From Actinoplanes regularis (GTDB taxonomy: Bacteria; Actinomycetota; Actinomycetes; Mycobacteriales; Micromonosporaceae), in contig NZ_FZNR01000028.1 of assembly GCF_900188005.1 (NCBI RefSeq), positions 40,821 through 104,820 on the forward strand: a DNA stretch of 64,000 nucleotides. The letters run 5' to 3'. The notes under the pieces were generated by a model. The model was not told the DNA's origin, ran no database searches, and saw only the letters and a program-made list of their open reading frames with translations. Shown piece by piece: positions 47,200 through 58,600 of this stretch. The stretch's first letter is position 1. Every line of letters starts with the position of its first letter. The translations under genes and the position numbers were made by a program.

Positions 47200-50100
47200 G
47201 CGTCGTAGATGTAGCTGGTCTGCCCGGTGCTGTCGGTGGCCGTCTCCAGGTGACCCTCGGCGTCCCAGGTGAAGGTCTGGGCTCCGGACGAGGTCGGCCG
47301 GGTCAGCGTGTTCCCTATGGCGTCATAGGTGTAGCTGCCGGTACGAGCACCGGACATGCTGGACACCGCGTGCGGGCGTACCGCGGTCGCTCCGGACGTC
47401 GGATAGGTGTAGTCGGTGACGGCGTCACCTGACGACGAGTGCACGACCTCCTTCGTGCGGTTGCCGATCTTGTCGAACTCCCAGCTGTGCCAGTACGGCG
47501 CCGGACCACCTAGCTCGGTGGCCGACCGCGTCCCGGAACAGTCACCGCTGGTGGGCGTCCAGGCCTGCGTCAACCGGCGCAGGTAGTCGTACGTGAAGCA
47601 CTGGCTCTCGGCCTGGCCGGGTGCGGCGTCGGCGGAGCTGGTGATGTTGCCGGCCGGGTCGTACTGGTAGGTGATGTCGCTCAGGATGAACGGCGCCACC
47701 TGGTCACGGTCGGTGCGGATGCCGGTCAGCCGGCCGGTCGCCTCGTCGCGGGTGTAGGCGGTGAAGACGTGACCGCCGGCACCGGTGTGCCTGTCGATCT
47801 GGTCGAGCTCGCCGAGCGCGTTGTAATCGGCTCCAGCGATGTACGACAGGTTCTGCGAGCCGTAGAGGCTGTCGAGCGTGGTGGGGTGACCGAACTCGTC
47901 GTAGCCGAAGGACAGCGTCTCCGGCTGCAGGCCAGTGTTCGTGTCCGGGATGCTTGTCGACTTGACCGAGCCGTCGAGGTTGTAGGTGTTGTTGTAGTTG
48001 TAGGTGCCGCCCAGCCCCGTCTCGCTGTCCGGAATGATGATCTGGGTGTTCCCCGGCTGGTAGCTGTCGGTGTAGTCGAGGACCTTGACCTGGTAGGGGG
48101 CCGAGCCGACGAACCGGGTCGACTGGGACAGCTGCCCCTTGGCGACGGTGTCGTAGATCCACTGGGCGCGCAGGACGCCGCCGGCCACCTTGTCGTAGGC
48201 GGCACGCTTGCGACGAAGGCTGTCGTACTCGAAGGCGATCTTCTTCCCGCGTGCGTCGGTCGTGGTCAGCACGTCGCCCGCGTTGTCGTAGGTGTAGGTG
48301 GTGATGCCGCGGTCCGGGTCGTCCACCTCGATCGCCCGGCCCCGGAAGTCGTACTCGTACGTCCAGTCGTTGCCGAGCACGTCGGTGACCTTGTCCTGCA
48401 GGCCACGACGATTGAAGCTGTACGTCGTGGCGTCCCAGCTGTTCGGGGTGTAGGGCGTCGGCACGGCCCCGTGGTACTGGCGCATCTCGACCGTGTGGCC
48501 ACGCCCGTCGAGCACCGCGGACGTCGCGGTGCCACCGGCGGGTGGGGTCACGTCGGTGCGGTCACCGCCGTAGGCGGTCGTGGTCCGCCAGCGTTCGGAA
48601 CCATAGGGCTGGAAGACGTTCGCGACGACTCGGCCGGCCCCGTCGTAGACCGTGCGGTTCTGGTTGGCGACGAAGGCCCGGTCCGTGGCCGTCAGCAGCG
48701 TGCCACCGGGGTCGCCGGTGGTGTGATAGGAGCCGAAGGTCAGCACCTGCCGGCCGGCGCTGTCGTAGAAGATCTCGTTGATGACCCGGCCGCCCGCCGG
48801 CGACTTCACCTGCGTCTGACGCTTCCGCAGCGAGCCGTCGAAGAGGTCGTAGATCGTGTTGTACTCGCCCTTGGAGTTCAGGGCCGACGATTCGACCACC
48901 GACGCGGCGTCGGTGTTCAGTTCGTAGCGGTACTTGGCGTCAGGCGTGTGGGTGCCTTTGACCCGGCCCGGCTTCCACACCGCGGTGACCCGGCCCAGCG
49001 GGTCGTACACGCTGTCGGTCCGCTTGTCGTTGGCGTCGACGGATGACGTCGCCACGCCCCAGGCGGGCTCCAGCGTCGCGGTGGTCTCGTGCAGCAACGG
49101 GTTCTTGGTCAGCGTCGAGGTGACCGGCCCGTCCGTGGCGGGCGTGTACGTGGTGGTCGTCGCGTAACCCAGCTCGTCCGTGACGGAGACCGGCCGGCCG
49201 TGCGCGTCGTAGGTCGTCTTGCCCAGCACGGCGAACGTCGGCGCACCGCTGTTCCAGGCCGTACTCGCCTGGCTCTGGGTGACCAGGCCCTTCGCCGGCG
49301 TCGCCTCGAAGGCCTGGTTGTCGTAGAGGGTGCGGGTCTCCCCCAGCACCTTGTCCTCGGTCAGCGTGCCCGTGGCTGCGGAGCACTTCACCGCGTACGA
49401 CTGAACCCGGTGGACCCGGTCCATGAGCCAGGCGGTGGTGTTGCGCGGGGTGTAATCGTTCCTGGTGCACTGCTCGTCGCCGTCGACGCCGTCCACACCC
49501 AGGTTCTCGACGGTCACCGGCATGCCGTAGGCGTCGAAGGTGGTGACCGTCTTGGTCACCCGCTCGCCACGGCCGCCGTCGAGGGTCACGTGGGTCGCCT
49601 TGGTACCCGTCCCGACGAACCGGGCGGAGACCGTGTCGCCGTTGAGCGTGCGTGTCGCGGTGGCCGCCGACGCCCACGGGGTGGCAAGTTCGCGAGACAG
49701 TACCGCGCCGCCGGGACCGTTGAAGGTCGTGCTCTCGTGGGTCATGCCGGCGAACCAGTCCTCGTCGGCGATCCCGTCGACGCTGACCGGCTTGGTGCCG
49801 CCGTCGGCGTTGAGCCGGTCACCGTTCATGCCCCGGAAGTAGCGGGTCTCGGTGTAGGTCTGCTCGCCCGGATCGCCCACGGTGACGCCGACCCGGCCGT
49901 ACCCCCGGTAGTCCGACCAGGTCTTGAACTTCTTCTTGGTCATGCCGTCGTCGTCGGCGTAGTGCCAGGCCGCGCCGTCGTAGTAGTCGTACTTGTAGAC
50001 CACTCGCGGGCTACCCGAAGGTGGTGCGCCGCCGGTGTTGTCGCTCTCGTAGATCGAGGTGACCACGTACTTGTTGAACCAGTCGGTGACCGGCTCCTCG

Positions 50101-52217
50101 TAGCCCTCGGGAACCCACCGCACCGGGTAACAGCGCCGGGTGTTCGTCGCCGGGTCCGGCTTCGGACCGTCCGCCTCGCAGTCCTGCGCGGAGTAGACGA
50201 CGCTGACCGACCCACCCGACTCGGTACGGATCCGGGAGACCCGCATCCAGTTCATCGCCGCCGAATGATCACCGATCCGGTCCACCCGGTTCGGCATCTG
50301 CACCGGCGTGAACTCCACATCCGGCACCGTGGCGGTGCCACCGACCAGACCCGCGTGCGACAGCTTCGACAGCCACAGCCCGGCGCGGGTGCCGTCACCC
50401 GGGTCCGGGAACGTGTGCGTCAGCGTCCACCGATCCACGTTGCGATATTCGCTGCCGTCGCGGACCTGAGTGGTGACGGCGGCCAGTCGCTTCGTGGTCC
50501 AGAACGTCGGCGAGAAGTCGTCCTCACACTTGTCGCCGGTGCAGGACTGGTCCCACGGCACATCCGGCCACTTCGTCGCGTTGTGCGTGTCGCAGTCGCT
50601 CAGGCACCGGTTCGCCACGGCGAAGTCGACCCGCATCGGAGCAAGGGTGTTGTGCACCGAGTCGGTGCCACTGATCTTGCGCGTGCCGTAGTCGATGCGC
50701 TCCAGCCAGGACTCACGGTCGTAGCTCGCGGCATCGTCGGCCTTCAGGTTACGGCCGTATTTGTTGGTCTCCTTCTGGTACCAGTACGACATCGAGTTCC
50801 CGGACGGGTCGACGACGTAGTCCAGGTTCCAGCGCCACGCCTGAACGCAGTCCGAGTCGGCGAACGCGGTCGCGTGACACGGCTCGCTCGGGTCGTTGCC
50901 GAAGACCGGAGCGGTCAACGCCGAGTTCGTCACCGGCTTGCCGGCCGTCCAGCCGGGCAGGCGGTTGACGCCGAACCAGTACTGAACACCGTTGGTGGTG
51001 GTCAGTACCCAGTACTCGCCGTCGTTGTCACCGTTGGTGGCACCGGTCTTGCGCTCGACCCGGGAACCGTCGTCGCCGCGCAGGTGCCAGCGCTTCTCGG
51101 TGGCGTTGTAGATCAGCTCACCGGCGTGACCGGCGAGCGAGACCGTCGCATTGTCGGTCTCCCAGCACAGGTCACCGGTCTTCTTGTCGTTGTTCGCCGA
51201 GCCGTTCATATCCTCGGCGCAGGAGTGATAACGACGCTCGACGAAGCCACCCGCGGCGACGTCGAAGCCCTCACCGGCCCAGGACGGCTGGCTGTTCGAC
51301 GCCGCGTGCCGGCCGTCCACCGACTGCGACGAGTACGAGAGCCCCACGTTCGGAACCGGGCCACCCAGCGCGGGTGGCGTGCGCATCGAGTAGCTCCAGG
51401 TGAACCCGCCGGCATTGCCGCCGGCGGACCAGGTCGAGGACGGGCTCAGGGTGCTCGCCGAGTAGTCGCCCGCCGGACCGGACGCCGCCGCGGTGGCGGC
51501 GACCAGGGTCGACATGTTGGAGACCGCCACGTCCGCGGACACGGTCCGCGCCGACAGGTCGTTGTCGGACTCCAGCGGAGTGGCCGCGCACCCCTCCTTC
51601 CCGGGAGTGGTCAGCGCGCACTCCGGGAGCGTGACCAGGCGCAACCGGCTCGACCAGTCCGCACCGTAGGCGGTCGCGAACGACTTGTAGTCCAGGGTCA
51701 CCCTGGTGCTGCCCGCGGTCTTGACACCATCCGCGCGATTCAGGCGCAGCAACACACCACGGACCCCGGCACGATCGGTCGCCTTCCGGTCCAGCACCTC
51801 GGCCTGAACACGCGTCGGCCCCGGCTGTGCCGACCGCGCGGCCGCCGACCGGGCCGGCTGCCCGACCCGCACCGGCAGGACCTCCGCCTGCGCCGCGGGC
51901 ACACCCGCGGCCGGCACGTCGATGATCTCGCCGGCCGCCTTCGGCCAGCTCGGCGCGGGACGCTTGGACGCCGGCGCCGGTTGCCCGGCCTTCGCCGCCG
52001 GCGCGGTCTTCACCGCCTTCACCGGAACCTCCGGCACCGGCTTCGCCGACGGCGGGGAATGCGGCTTCGGCGCCGCCGAAGCCTCCGGCGTCTCGGCCAA
52101 ACTGAGGAACAACGCGACGACCAGGCTCGCCGCCAGTTGGACGGTACGTTGTTTGAACAGGGATCTCCGAGCCGGCGGCAAGCCGGCGGGAACAGGTGAA
52201 CTCACCTGATACTCCAT
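46875..52217 (-). CDS. RHS toxin 1, N-terminal part: exported RHS/YD-repeat shell
   Basis: The exported N-terminal part of an RHS polymorphic toxin. After ATG 52217, a membrane-targeting stretch (LFKQRTVQLAASLVVALFL) ends near EASAAPK. A Pro/Ala-rich region and a beta-sandwich domain follow (RVTLDYKSFATAYGADWSSR), then a SpvB-like portion (GLSYSSQSVDGRHAASNSQP, YWYQKETNKYGRN). Many YD repeats come next (TTYTPATDG, YEYDFRGRAIEVDDPDRGIT, YDEFGHPTTLD). Meaning ends near 47200, where the frame slips at YIYDAT and runs into a false tail to 46875. With one base restored the whole protein would be about 2250 residues. A ribosome binding site is not evident. A hairpin lies 26 bases upstream. Confidence 0.85.
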   Translation of the reverse strand: MEYQVSSPVPAGLPPARRSLFKQRTVQLAASLVVALFLSLAETPEASAAPKPHSPPSAKPVPEVPVKAVKTAPAAKAGQPAPASKRPAPSWPKAAGEIIDVPAAGVPAAQAEVLPVRVGQPARSAAARSAQPGPTRVQAEVLDRKATDRAGVRGVLLRLNRADGVKTAGSTRVTLDYKSFATAYGADWSSRLRLVTLPECALTTPGKEGCAATPLESDNDLSARTVSADVAVSNMSTLVAATAAASGPAGDYSASTLSPSSTWSAGGNAGGFTWSYSMRTPPALGGPVPNVGLSYSSQSVDGRHAASNSQPSWAGEGFDVAAGGFVERRYHSCAEDMNGSANNDKKTGDLCWETDNATVSLAGHAGELIYNATEKRWHLRGDDGSRVERKTGATNGDNDGEYWVLTTTNGVQYWFGVNRLPGWTAGKPVTNSALTAPVFGNDPSEPCHATAFADSDCVQAWRWNLDYVVDPSGNSMSYWYQKETNKYGRNLKADDAASYDRESWLERIDYGTRKISGTDSVHNTLAPMRVDFAVANRCLSDCDTHNATKWPDVPWDQSCTGDKCEDDFSPTFWTTKRLAAVTTQVRDGSEYRNVDRWTLTHTFPDPGDGTRAGLWLSKLSHAGLVGGTATVPDVEFTPVQMPNRVDRIGDHSAAMNWMRVSRIRTESGGSVSVVYSAQDCEADGPKPDPATNTRRCYPVRWVPEGYEEPVTDWFNKYVVTSIYESDNTGGAPPSGSPRVVYKYDYYDGAAWHYADDDGMTKKKFKTWSDYRGYGRVGVTVGDPGEQTYTETRYFRGMNGDRLNADGGTKPVSVDGIADEDWFAGMTHESTTFNGPGGAVLSRELATPWASAATATRTLNGDTVSARFVGTGTKATHVTLDGGRGERVTKTVTTFDAYGMPVTVENLGVDGVDGDEQCTRNDYTPRNTTAWLMDRVHRVQSYAVKCSAATGTLTEDKVLGETRTLYDNQAFEATPAKGLVTQSQASTAWNSGAPTFAVLGKTTYDAHGRPVSVTDELGYATTTTYTPATDGPVTSTLTKNPLLHETTATLEPAWGVATSSVDANDKRTDSVYDPLGRVTAVWKPGRVKGTHTPDAKYRYELNTDAASVVESSALNSKGEYNTIYDLFDGSLRKRQTQVKSPAGGRVINEIFYDSAGRQVLTFGSYHTTGDPGGTLLTATDRAFVANQNRTVYDGAGRVVANVFQPYGSERWRTTTAYGGDRTDVTPPAGGTATSAVLDGRGHTVEMRQYHGAVPTPYTPNSWDATTYSFNRRGLQDKVTDVLGNDWTYEYDFRGRAIEVDDPDRGITTYTYDNAGDVLTTTDARGKKIAFEYDSLRRKRAAYDKVAGGVLRAQWIYDTVAKGQLSQSTRFVGSAPYQVKVLDYTDSYQPGNTQIIIPDSETGLGGTYNYNNTYNLDGSVKSTSIPDTNTGLQPETLSFGYDEFGHPTTLDSLYGSQNLSYIAGADYNALGELDQIDRHTGAGGHVFTAYTRDEATGRLTGIRTDRDQVAPFILSDITYQYDPAGNITSSADAAPGQAESQCFTYDYLRRLTQAWTPTSGDCSGTRSATELGGPAPYWHSWEFDKIGNRTKEVVHSSSGDAVTDYTYPTSGATAVRPHAVSSMSGARTGSYTYDAIGNTLTRPTSSGAQTFTWDAEGHLETATDSTGQTSYIYDATATASSSEIPPDAPSTSRGRRFATPPARRRRAASVITASPARSSPRATHPGSSGWPATTRAPRPCPSTPRRSRRPSATRPRTERLAAPRGHGRTPRVSSAERTTRPA
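49944..50326 (-). repeat. RHS shell repeat, copy in RHS toxin 1
   Basis: A 383-base segment matches 60688-61070 in RHS toxin 2 without gaps and with only a couple of differences noted by eye. Sequence outside this block is less conserved, as expected from gene conversion or recent recombination. Confidence 0.85.
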
Positions 52218-52242
52218 TGCTGGTGATGGGTAGGGACGGACA

Positions 52243-52266
52243 GAGGGCTGGGTCGAACCCAGCCCT
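52243..52266 (-). terminator. stem-loop upstream of RHS toxin 1
   Basis: GAGGGCTGGGT-N2/3-ACCCAGCCCTC arms pair perfectly. It ends the relic transcript from 52486 and lies 26 bases before the RHS start, so RHS translation would need read-through or an internal promoter. Confidence 0.6.
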
Positions 52267-52288
52267 CGGTGATGGCGTTTCGGATGAA

Positions 52289-52486
52289 TCAGCCGGTGAC
52301 CGCGGAGGTCATCCGCAGGTCGCGTCCTGGACACGGGAGAACAGCTTGCCGCCGTTGCCCGGAGGGACGTGATCGGGGAGGCCTCGCCGCAGCATGATGC
52401 AGAGCCATCATGGGAGGTTTCGAGGCGGCCACGCGATGACCAGATGGCACGACAAAGGAGTCCACCAGCTCTACCCCGTGATCCAA
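52289..52486 (-). pseudogene. promoter, start and tail relic of a giant-protein paralogue
   Basis: The frame contains DSFVVPSGHRVAA, matching the first residues of the giant gene at 59028 (MSSVIVPSYQRVAA). The DNA before it also matches the giant-gene leader, including CCATGATCAACT and the ATCACGGGGTAG region. The last codons (RMTSAVTG then stop and ATTCATCCG) resemble sequence just after the giant gene (RMTPATAA, stop, TCCATCCG at 52613-52660). So a paralogue has lost nearly its whole body, leaving both ends. Confidence 0.5.
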
Positions 52487-52511
52487 GAGTGATAGTTGAT
52501 CATGGACTCTA

Positions 52512-52541
52512 GGCAGTGACAGTTGCGGATGTAAAGGCCGG
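52512..52541 (-). promoter_or_regulatory. conserved promoter-like element, copy upstream of RHS toxin 1
   Basis: On the minus strand, TTTACA is followed after 18 bases by TAGAGT, a plausible sigma-70-type -35/-10 pair. TCCATGATCAACT directly after it is shared with the copy at 59069-59097. The element should drive the relic and perhaps the RHS gene about 290 bases downstream. Positions are approximate to a few bases. Confidence 0.4.
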
Positions 52542-52569
52542 GACCCGGATCAGCTCGACGAGCCAGTCC

Positions 52570-52610
52570 GACAACCACCGAGGGCCGGGCTTCGGCCCTC
52601 GGTGGTTGTC
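52570..52610 (-). terminator. strong terminator after the giant exported protein gene
   Basis: Eighteen-base perfect arms (52570-52587 and 52593-52610) around a five-base loop. It lies 80 bases beyond the giant-gene stop, which separates its transcript from the RHS toxin 1 gene. Confidence 0.8.
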
Positions 52611-52689
52611 GTTACGGATGGATCAGGCGGCGGTGGCGGGGGTCATCCGCCGGCCGACGCCGTGGTGCTGGACCACAAGCCGGTCGAAG

Positions 52690-55600
52690 TCAGGACGCCT
52701 CCGGCTCGAATCGCAGGCCGTATCCCGGGCGCAGGAGAGGCTCACGGTCGCCGTAGTCATTCCAGTGGTACCCCTTCCCGTCGTAACCCGAGAGGCCGAT
52801 GAGCGCGTCGCCGCCGCTGAGGTAGAACGAGCCGTCGTTGTCGGGGTAGGCGGTGGTGAAGCCGCCGGTCTCGTCGATGGTCGCCTGGAAGGTGGTCCTG
52901 GTGCCTGGATCACCATCCCTCATCACGTTGTTCCATTCAATGACGAAGTGCCGGTTCGGCGCGGTACCGCGAACCTCGGTCCGCACGCTGGCCTGGTCGT
53001 CCACCTTCCAATGGCCCGAGAGCACTTCGAGATAGGTTTCGTAGAAGAACTCTCCGTTATACGTGTTGCCGAACTCGAAGGCGCCCCACTCCTCGATGGA
53101 GACGCGCTCACGCACGACGCCGAAAACGGTGATCGGGAACGGCATGTCAATTTCCGCCCACCCGTTCTCGCCGATGGGTAGAACCTTGTCGGCACCGACC
53201 GGAACGTAGGCGTTCGGCACTTCGCTGATCGTGTATCCCATGGGGTCGGCCGCGCTGGCCTCCCACCTGAAATCCTGCACGCCTGGCAATCTGCCCAGCT
53301 TGACGGTTCCGGAGCCGGTTCCCACGCACGGGCCCGAGGGCTGTGTGGCGAAGACGGCCCAGTACTTGGTCGGAACACCGTCGAGCTGGTAGGTGCCGTC
53401 GGCGCCGGTGGTGGCGGACTGCCCTGCCGCCGTCACCGTGGCGCCGTCTACCGGAGCATCGTCACATGTCACCGTGCCGCTGATGGAGTTCTCGGTGGCG
53501 GCGGGTGTGAAGTGCACACTCAGGTTGTCGGCCAGGATGTCGCCGCCGTCAAGGTAGCGGAGGTATGTCGCTCCTTGGCCGAGGTCGTAGTCCCAGAAGG
53601 AGGCTATCCCGACGGAACCGCTGCTGCCTCGTTCGCGGAGGTTCGCGGAGTTGATCCCTTCGTAGTTGAAGGTGATGCCGCCGGACTCGTCGAAGGTGGC
53701 TTCGAAGCTGACCCGGGTGGTGGGGTCGCCGGCGGCGTGGACGTTGCGCCATTCGACGGTCCACTGCCGGTCCGGTGCCGAACCGGTCGCCTCGATGGCG
53801 ATCGCCGCTTCGCTGTCGACGACCCAGTTGTCGTAGAAGACCGACACTGAGCTCTCCCGGTCACGCGTCGCGTTCTCAGGTGCGGGAATTCCCTCCTCGG
53901 GCACCTGGAATGCGATCATGCCGTTGCTGCTGACCCAGGCGGTCTTGTAGGACTCGCCGTAGAGCTTGATCGGGAAGGGCAGTTGGGTCCGCCACGTCTC
54001 GTCGTCGCCGGTCCAGCCCTGTTGCACGTCGGCCGCATGGGTGAAGTCCTGTGTGCTGGTGGTGCAGTTGTAGTAGTAGTCGTTCTGCGGGTTGACCGAC
54101 AGGTCCACGGTTTCGTTGAGGAACGCCTTGGAGACCTTTGCCGAGGCGTAAGACCCCCAGCACAGGTCGGCTCCCCCGACGGCCTGGAGGGTGTACCTGC
54201 CGACCGGTACGTCGGTGAAGCCGTAGCTGCCGTCCTCGGCCGTTGTCGCAGTCCGGTTACCCGGGTTCAGCGTGATCGTGACTCCGGCGATCGGCTCGTT
54301 GGTCTCCGTCTGGGTGAGGACCCCGCTGATGACACCCACCGGGGCGGGTGTGTAAGTGAGCGAGCTGTTCGGCGTCAGGACGGGGCTGGAAGCCGAATAG
54401 TACGTCGCCAGGCCGTTTGCCTGCAGGCTGACCTGCGCTGTGCTGCCCTTCTGGCGGTCGGTGGTGCCACCGGAGCCGTATTGGTAGACGAAGTGTCCGT
54501 CCTCGTGGATGACCACCTCGAAGGTGACCCGTTCGGTGGTGCCGGTGAACAGCACGTTGCGCCATTCGATGACGAACGTACGGTTCGGGGCGGTGCCGCC
54601 GGACTGGGTCCAGACTCCCGCCGAGCTGTCGACGGTGAAGTCGGTCCAGAAGGGCAGCAGGAATCCTGAGCCGAGCTGGGCGTAGCCGTCATCGGACACG
54701 GACGCGCCGGTGAACGTGTCGCCGTGGAAACGGACCGGGAACGGGAGCTGCACGTTGGCGCGCACGCCGTTGCCGGTGAGCGGAACCGTCGTTGTCCCGG
54801 CGATCCAGGTTGCGGTGCCGGTGTTGCAGGCGTAGCCGATGTCGCCGTAGTCCGGGCCGAGTTTGAGGTTGTAGACGGTGTCGATGGACAGATCGACAAC
54901 GGCTTCGGCGGCGCTGCCGCAGCGGGCCGGTTTGCGGGCGACCACGGTGTAGCTGTCGGCTTCGATTCCGGTGAAGGAGTAGGTGCCGTCGGCTGCGGTG
55001 GTAGCGGTCAGGCCGCCGGGGTCGAGGGTGACGTTCAGTCCGGCGACTGCGGCTCCCGCCTGGTCGGTGAGTTTGCCGGTGAGGTTGTGGACCTCCAGCT
55101 GGGTAGCGCCGTCCGGGGTGAACACGATCGCTTTGCCATTGGTCAGGACCGGGTCGCCGGCAGAGTAGACGAACACGTCGTCGCCGGCGGGTGCCACGAT
55201 CCCGACCAGGGCGTTGTCGCCCTGCTCGGCGGCGTTGTCCATGCCGCTGTAGTTGGTCGTCACGGTGCCGTCGAGCCCGAGGGTGACCTCGAAACTCAAC
55301 CGCTGGGCGGTGTTGGCCTTGCGGTACACGTTGCGCCACTCGATCAACACCTGCTGGCTGCCGCCGGTACCGATCACCGCGGTCCGCACGCTGGCGGAGG
55401 CGTCGACGACCAGGTCGTCCCAGTAGGCGGCGATGACCGGGATCGAGTTGGCCGCGGTGACCAGGTCGTTGGTGCCGGTGTACGGGTGCGACCCACCCGG
55501 GTCGGTGAACGACAGCACACCGTTGGTGTCAACCCAGGCGGTGCGGTACGCGCCGCCGTAGAACGGGAACGCGAACGGCAGAGTCACCGGGGTGACCGCG

Positions 55601-58600
55601 TCATCACCGGTCAGCGACAGCACCGTCGTCCCGGTCGCGAACGTCGTGGTCCGCTCCAGACAGGTGTGGTTCGCCTCGTCCTTCTTGCGACGCAGATACA
55701 ACTCCAGGGTCAGACCCTGCTTGTCGATCAGGAACGGTTGGGTGCCAGCCATACCGCAGCGGCCACCGGAGGCGGCACTGATCGTGTAGTTGTTGCGTGG
55801 CAGGTTCTCGAACTTGTAGCCACCGTCGGCCTCCGTCGTGGCCGTGTAGCCACCAGGCTGCAGCGTGACCGTGGCACCCGCGGTGCCCAGCCAGGTAGCG
55901 GCGTCCAGAACAGTGCCGGACAGGTCCGCGCCGTGCACGCTGAACTGGGCCGGCTTCATCGGTCCGACCCGCAGGCTGTCCTCGCCGACCGCGTAGATCG
56001 GACGGACACCGGTGGTGGTACCGACGGCGATGTTGACCGTCGCCGTTCCACCGGGGACATCGGCGTTGACGGTGGTGCCCAGGCCGGTGCCGTCGATGCT
56101 GTAGCGGAACTTGGTGACGTTGGTGTCGCCACCGGCGTCGAACTTGACCGCCAGCGACTCACCCGCCCACACCTGCGACTCGCCCGGGAAGGTGATCGCC
56201 GGCTGCAGCGGCATGGCGGACTCGATGAGCTTGGTCGCGGTCTCCGCGAACGCGTAGACCCGCACGTCGTCGATGTCACCGTTGAAGAAACCGCTGTCGG
56301 CGCTGCTCACCCGGCTCTTACCGACAGTCAGCGGACCGGTGGCGTTGAACCCACCGGTCAGCGTCGCGGTCGTCTGTGCCACACCGTTGACGTACAGGGT
56401 CAGTTTCTTGGTCGAGGAGTCGTAGACCCCGGCCAGATGCACCCACTTACCTGCCGTCGCCGTGGCGGTCGACAACGCCTGGACATAGGCGACACCGTCG
56501 GTGTCCGTCCCGGCCATCGCGAAACGCCACTTGTTGTCACTGCCGGAGTAGCCCAGCGTGAACGCCGAGGTCCGACTGCCGCTCTGGGCGACCGCGACAC
56601 GCTGCCCGGTCCCGCCGGTAGCGGTCAGTTTGACTCGCGCGGTCACGGTGAACGTGGCATCGGTCCGGACCGGGGTGGTCGCGTTGGTGTCCGGGTGCGG
56701 GTAGGTGACCGGGCCGCTCGTGGCGGCGAAGCCGGTGGTGCCGTTCAGCGACAGGGCGCCGCCTTCGGTGCTGCCGCGCCCGGGCGACCTGGTCGCGTCC
56801 CCGCCCAAGGTCAGGGTGTTGCCGTGGAGCTGCTTGTCGGCGGCGGTGGTAGTGCCGGCGGCCTCCTCGAAGATCCATTCCGCGGCGGGGCCGGTTCCGC
56901 CCCGCACGGTGAACGTGTAGGTGGCGGGTGTTGCGGAGTACCAGCCGGCCCGGTCCTTGGCCCATACCCGCAGGGTGTTGATGCCGTCGTGGGCCGGGGC
57001 CAGTGACAGGGTCGCGCTGTAGTCGGCGTTCATCGTCGCCGGCTTCGCCGCCAGATACTCACCCGCGTCCAGCGTCCACACATACCCGACAACGTCTTCC
57101 TTACGGATGGCCGGGATAGCGGCCTTGAACGTGCCCGCCAGACCGACACCACCGCTCGGGGCGGTCGCCGAATAGTCCGTCGAGGTGATCGCACCCGGGG
57201 ACGGTGGTGGGGTCTTGTCGACCGTGAACTCGCACGTACCCGACCACGTCTCGGTGGTGCCGTCGGAGGTTTTGGCCTGCCAGACGTAGGTGGTGCCGTC
57301 GACGAGTTTGCCGTTCGGGATCGTCCCGGTCACCGTGGCCTTGTTCCCGTTGGCCTGCGACACCCGGTTGCTCTCACTGCGGGCGCCGCCCTTGGCCCAC
57401 CAGTAGAAGTAGGTGGTCAGGCTCGTGGGCAGGTCCGGGTCCTGCTGGAAACCGGTCAGTTTCACCCCGTCGGTGCGCAGTACCCACGGACGGCTCGCAC
57501 CGACTACGCAGGCCCCGCCGTCGGACTTACGGTCGGCGAGTGCGGTCGGGTCCTGGTTGAAGGTGACCGACAGCTTCGCGGTGGAGTGCTTGAACCGCTT
57601 CCACTGGTTCTTGGTGCCCTCATCGATCGCCTTCAGACCGAGGGTGACCGAGCTGGCGCCGGCGGTGACCATGTTCGTCACGTTGAACTCGATCGTGCCC
57701 GGCCCCTTACACCCGTGCACCGCACCATACTTCCGGTTACCCAACACCTGCGCGGTCTTGGAATACCAGGTCGGCTGGTTCTTCCACGTCGTGGCCGACG
57801 AGATCGCACCGGTCTGCCACACCTTCGCGTTACTGGCCGGGCTACACGTCCACGACCAGCGCTGCTCAATACTGAACTGCGCCGCAGAAACCTTGCCCTT
57901 GACCTTCGAGGTGTCCATCCGGAAGAACGACCGGATGATGTGATCCGCGCAGCCGACACAGTCCTCGGTCCGACCCACGCCGGCGGAGCCGGTGATCGCA
58001 CTGTCGGTCAACGCCGTCGAGTTCTGCCAGAACGACTTCGTCGGATACTTACTCCACACCGACGTCCACGCGTTACCGGAAATACCACCGGTCACCGACG
58101 GATCGATGAACACCGGAAACTTCGTCCGCGCATCGGTCAGCATCGCCTTGTCCGGCGTGATCGTCACCGCACCACCGGCAACCTTGACCGGCATCACCGC
58201 ACGACGAGCGAACTCACCCCGAGGATCCGCGGTAGTGCCCTGGCTCTCGGACGGGGCGGCAGTCGGCGTCCGAAGCGCCTGCTGCTCCGGCGATTCGGAG
58301 GAGTCCCACATCAACGGTGCCGGGGCGGTGAACACATCCGCGCCCTTGCTGTCACGCGCGCGCAGACCGCCGCCGGCGGCCGGGCTCATCGTGACACCCT
58401 TGGTGTTCAAGCCGAATGACAACGACTTGAGCTGCGGATTCGCGGCCGCTTTACGCGTGTGCACGACCAGGACCTCGGAGAAGCCCGTCGCGGACGCGGT
58501 GACCTGCAGGTCGACGTCCGGCAGCACGTTGCGGTAGGTCGCGGTGTCACCCCGCAGATCCGGTGCCGGTAGCTTCTTCGTCCAGCGCAGCGCGATCTCT

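Noticed and set aside
49089..52199. Over 1000-codon open frame antisense to RHS toxin 1
   Set aside because: A similar frame (59704-61962) appears opposite RHS toxin 2, as expected from shared codon bias. The protein-like features belong to the RHS strand.
54724..57006. 760-codon frame antisense to the giant exported protein
   Set aside because: Its composition is that of a shadow frame and it shows no domain; the opposite strand has clear repeats and a signal peptide.
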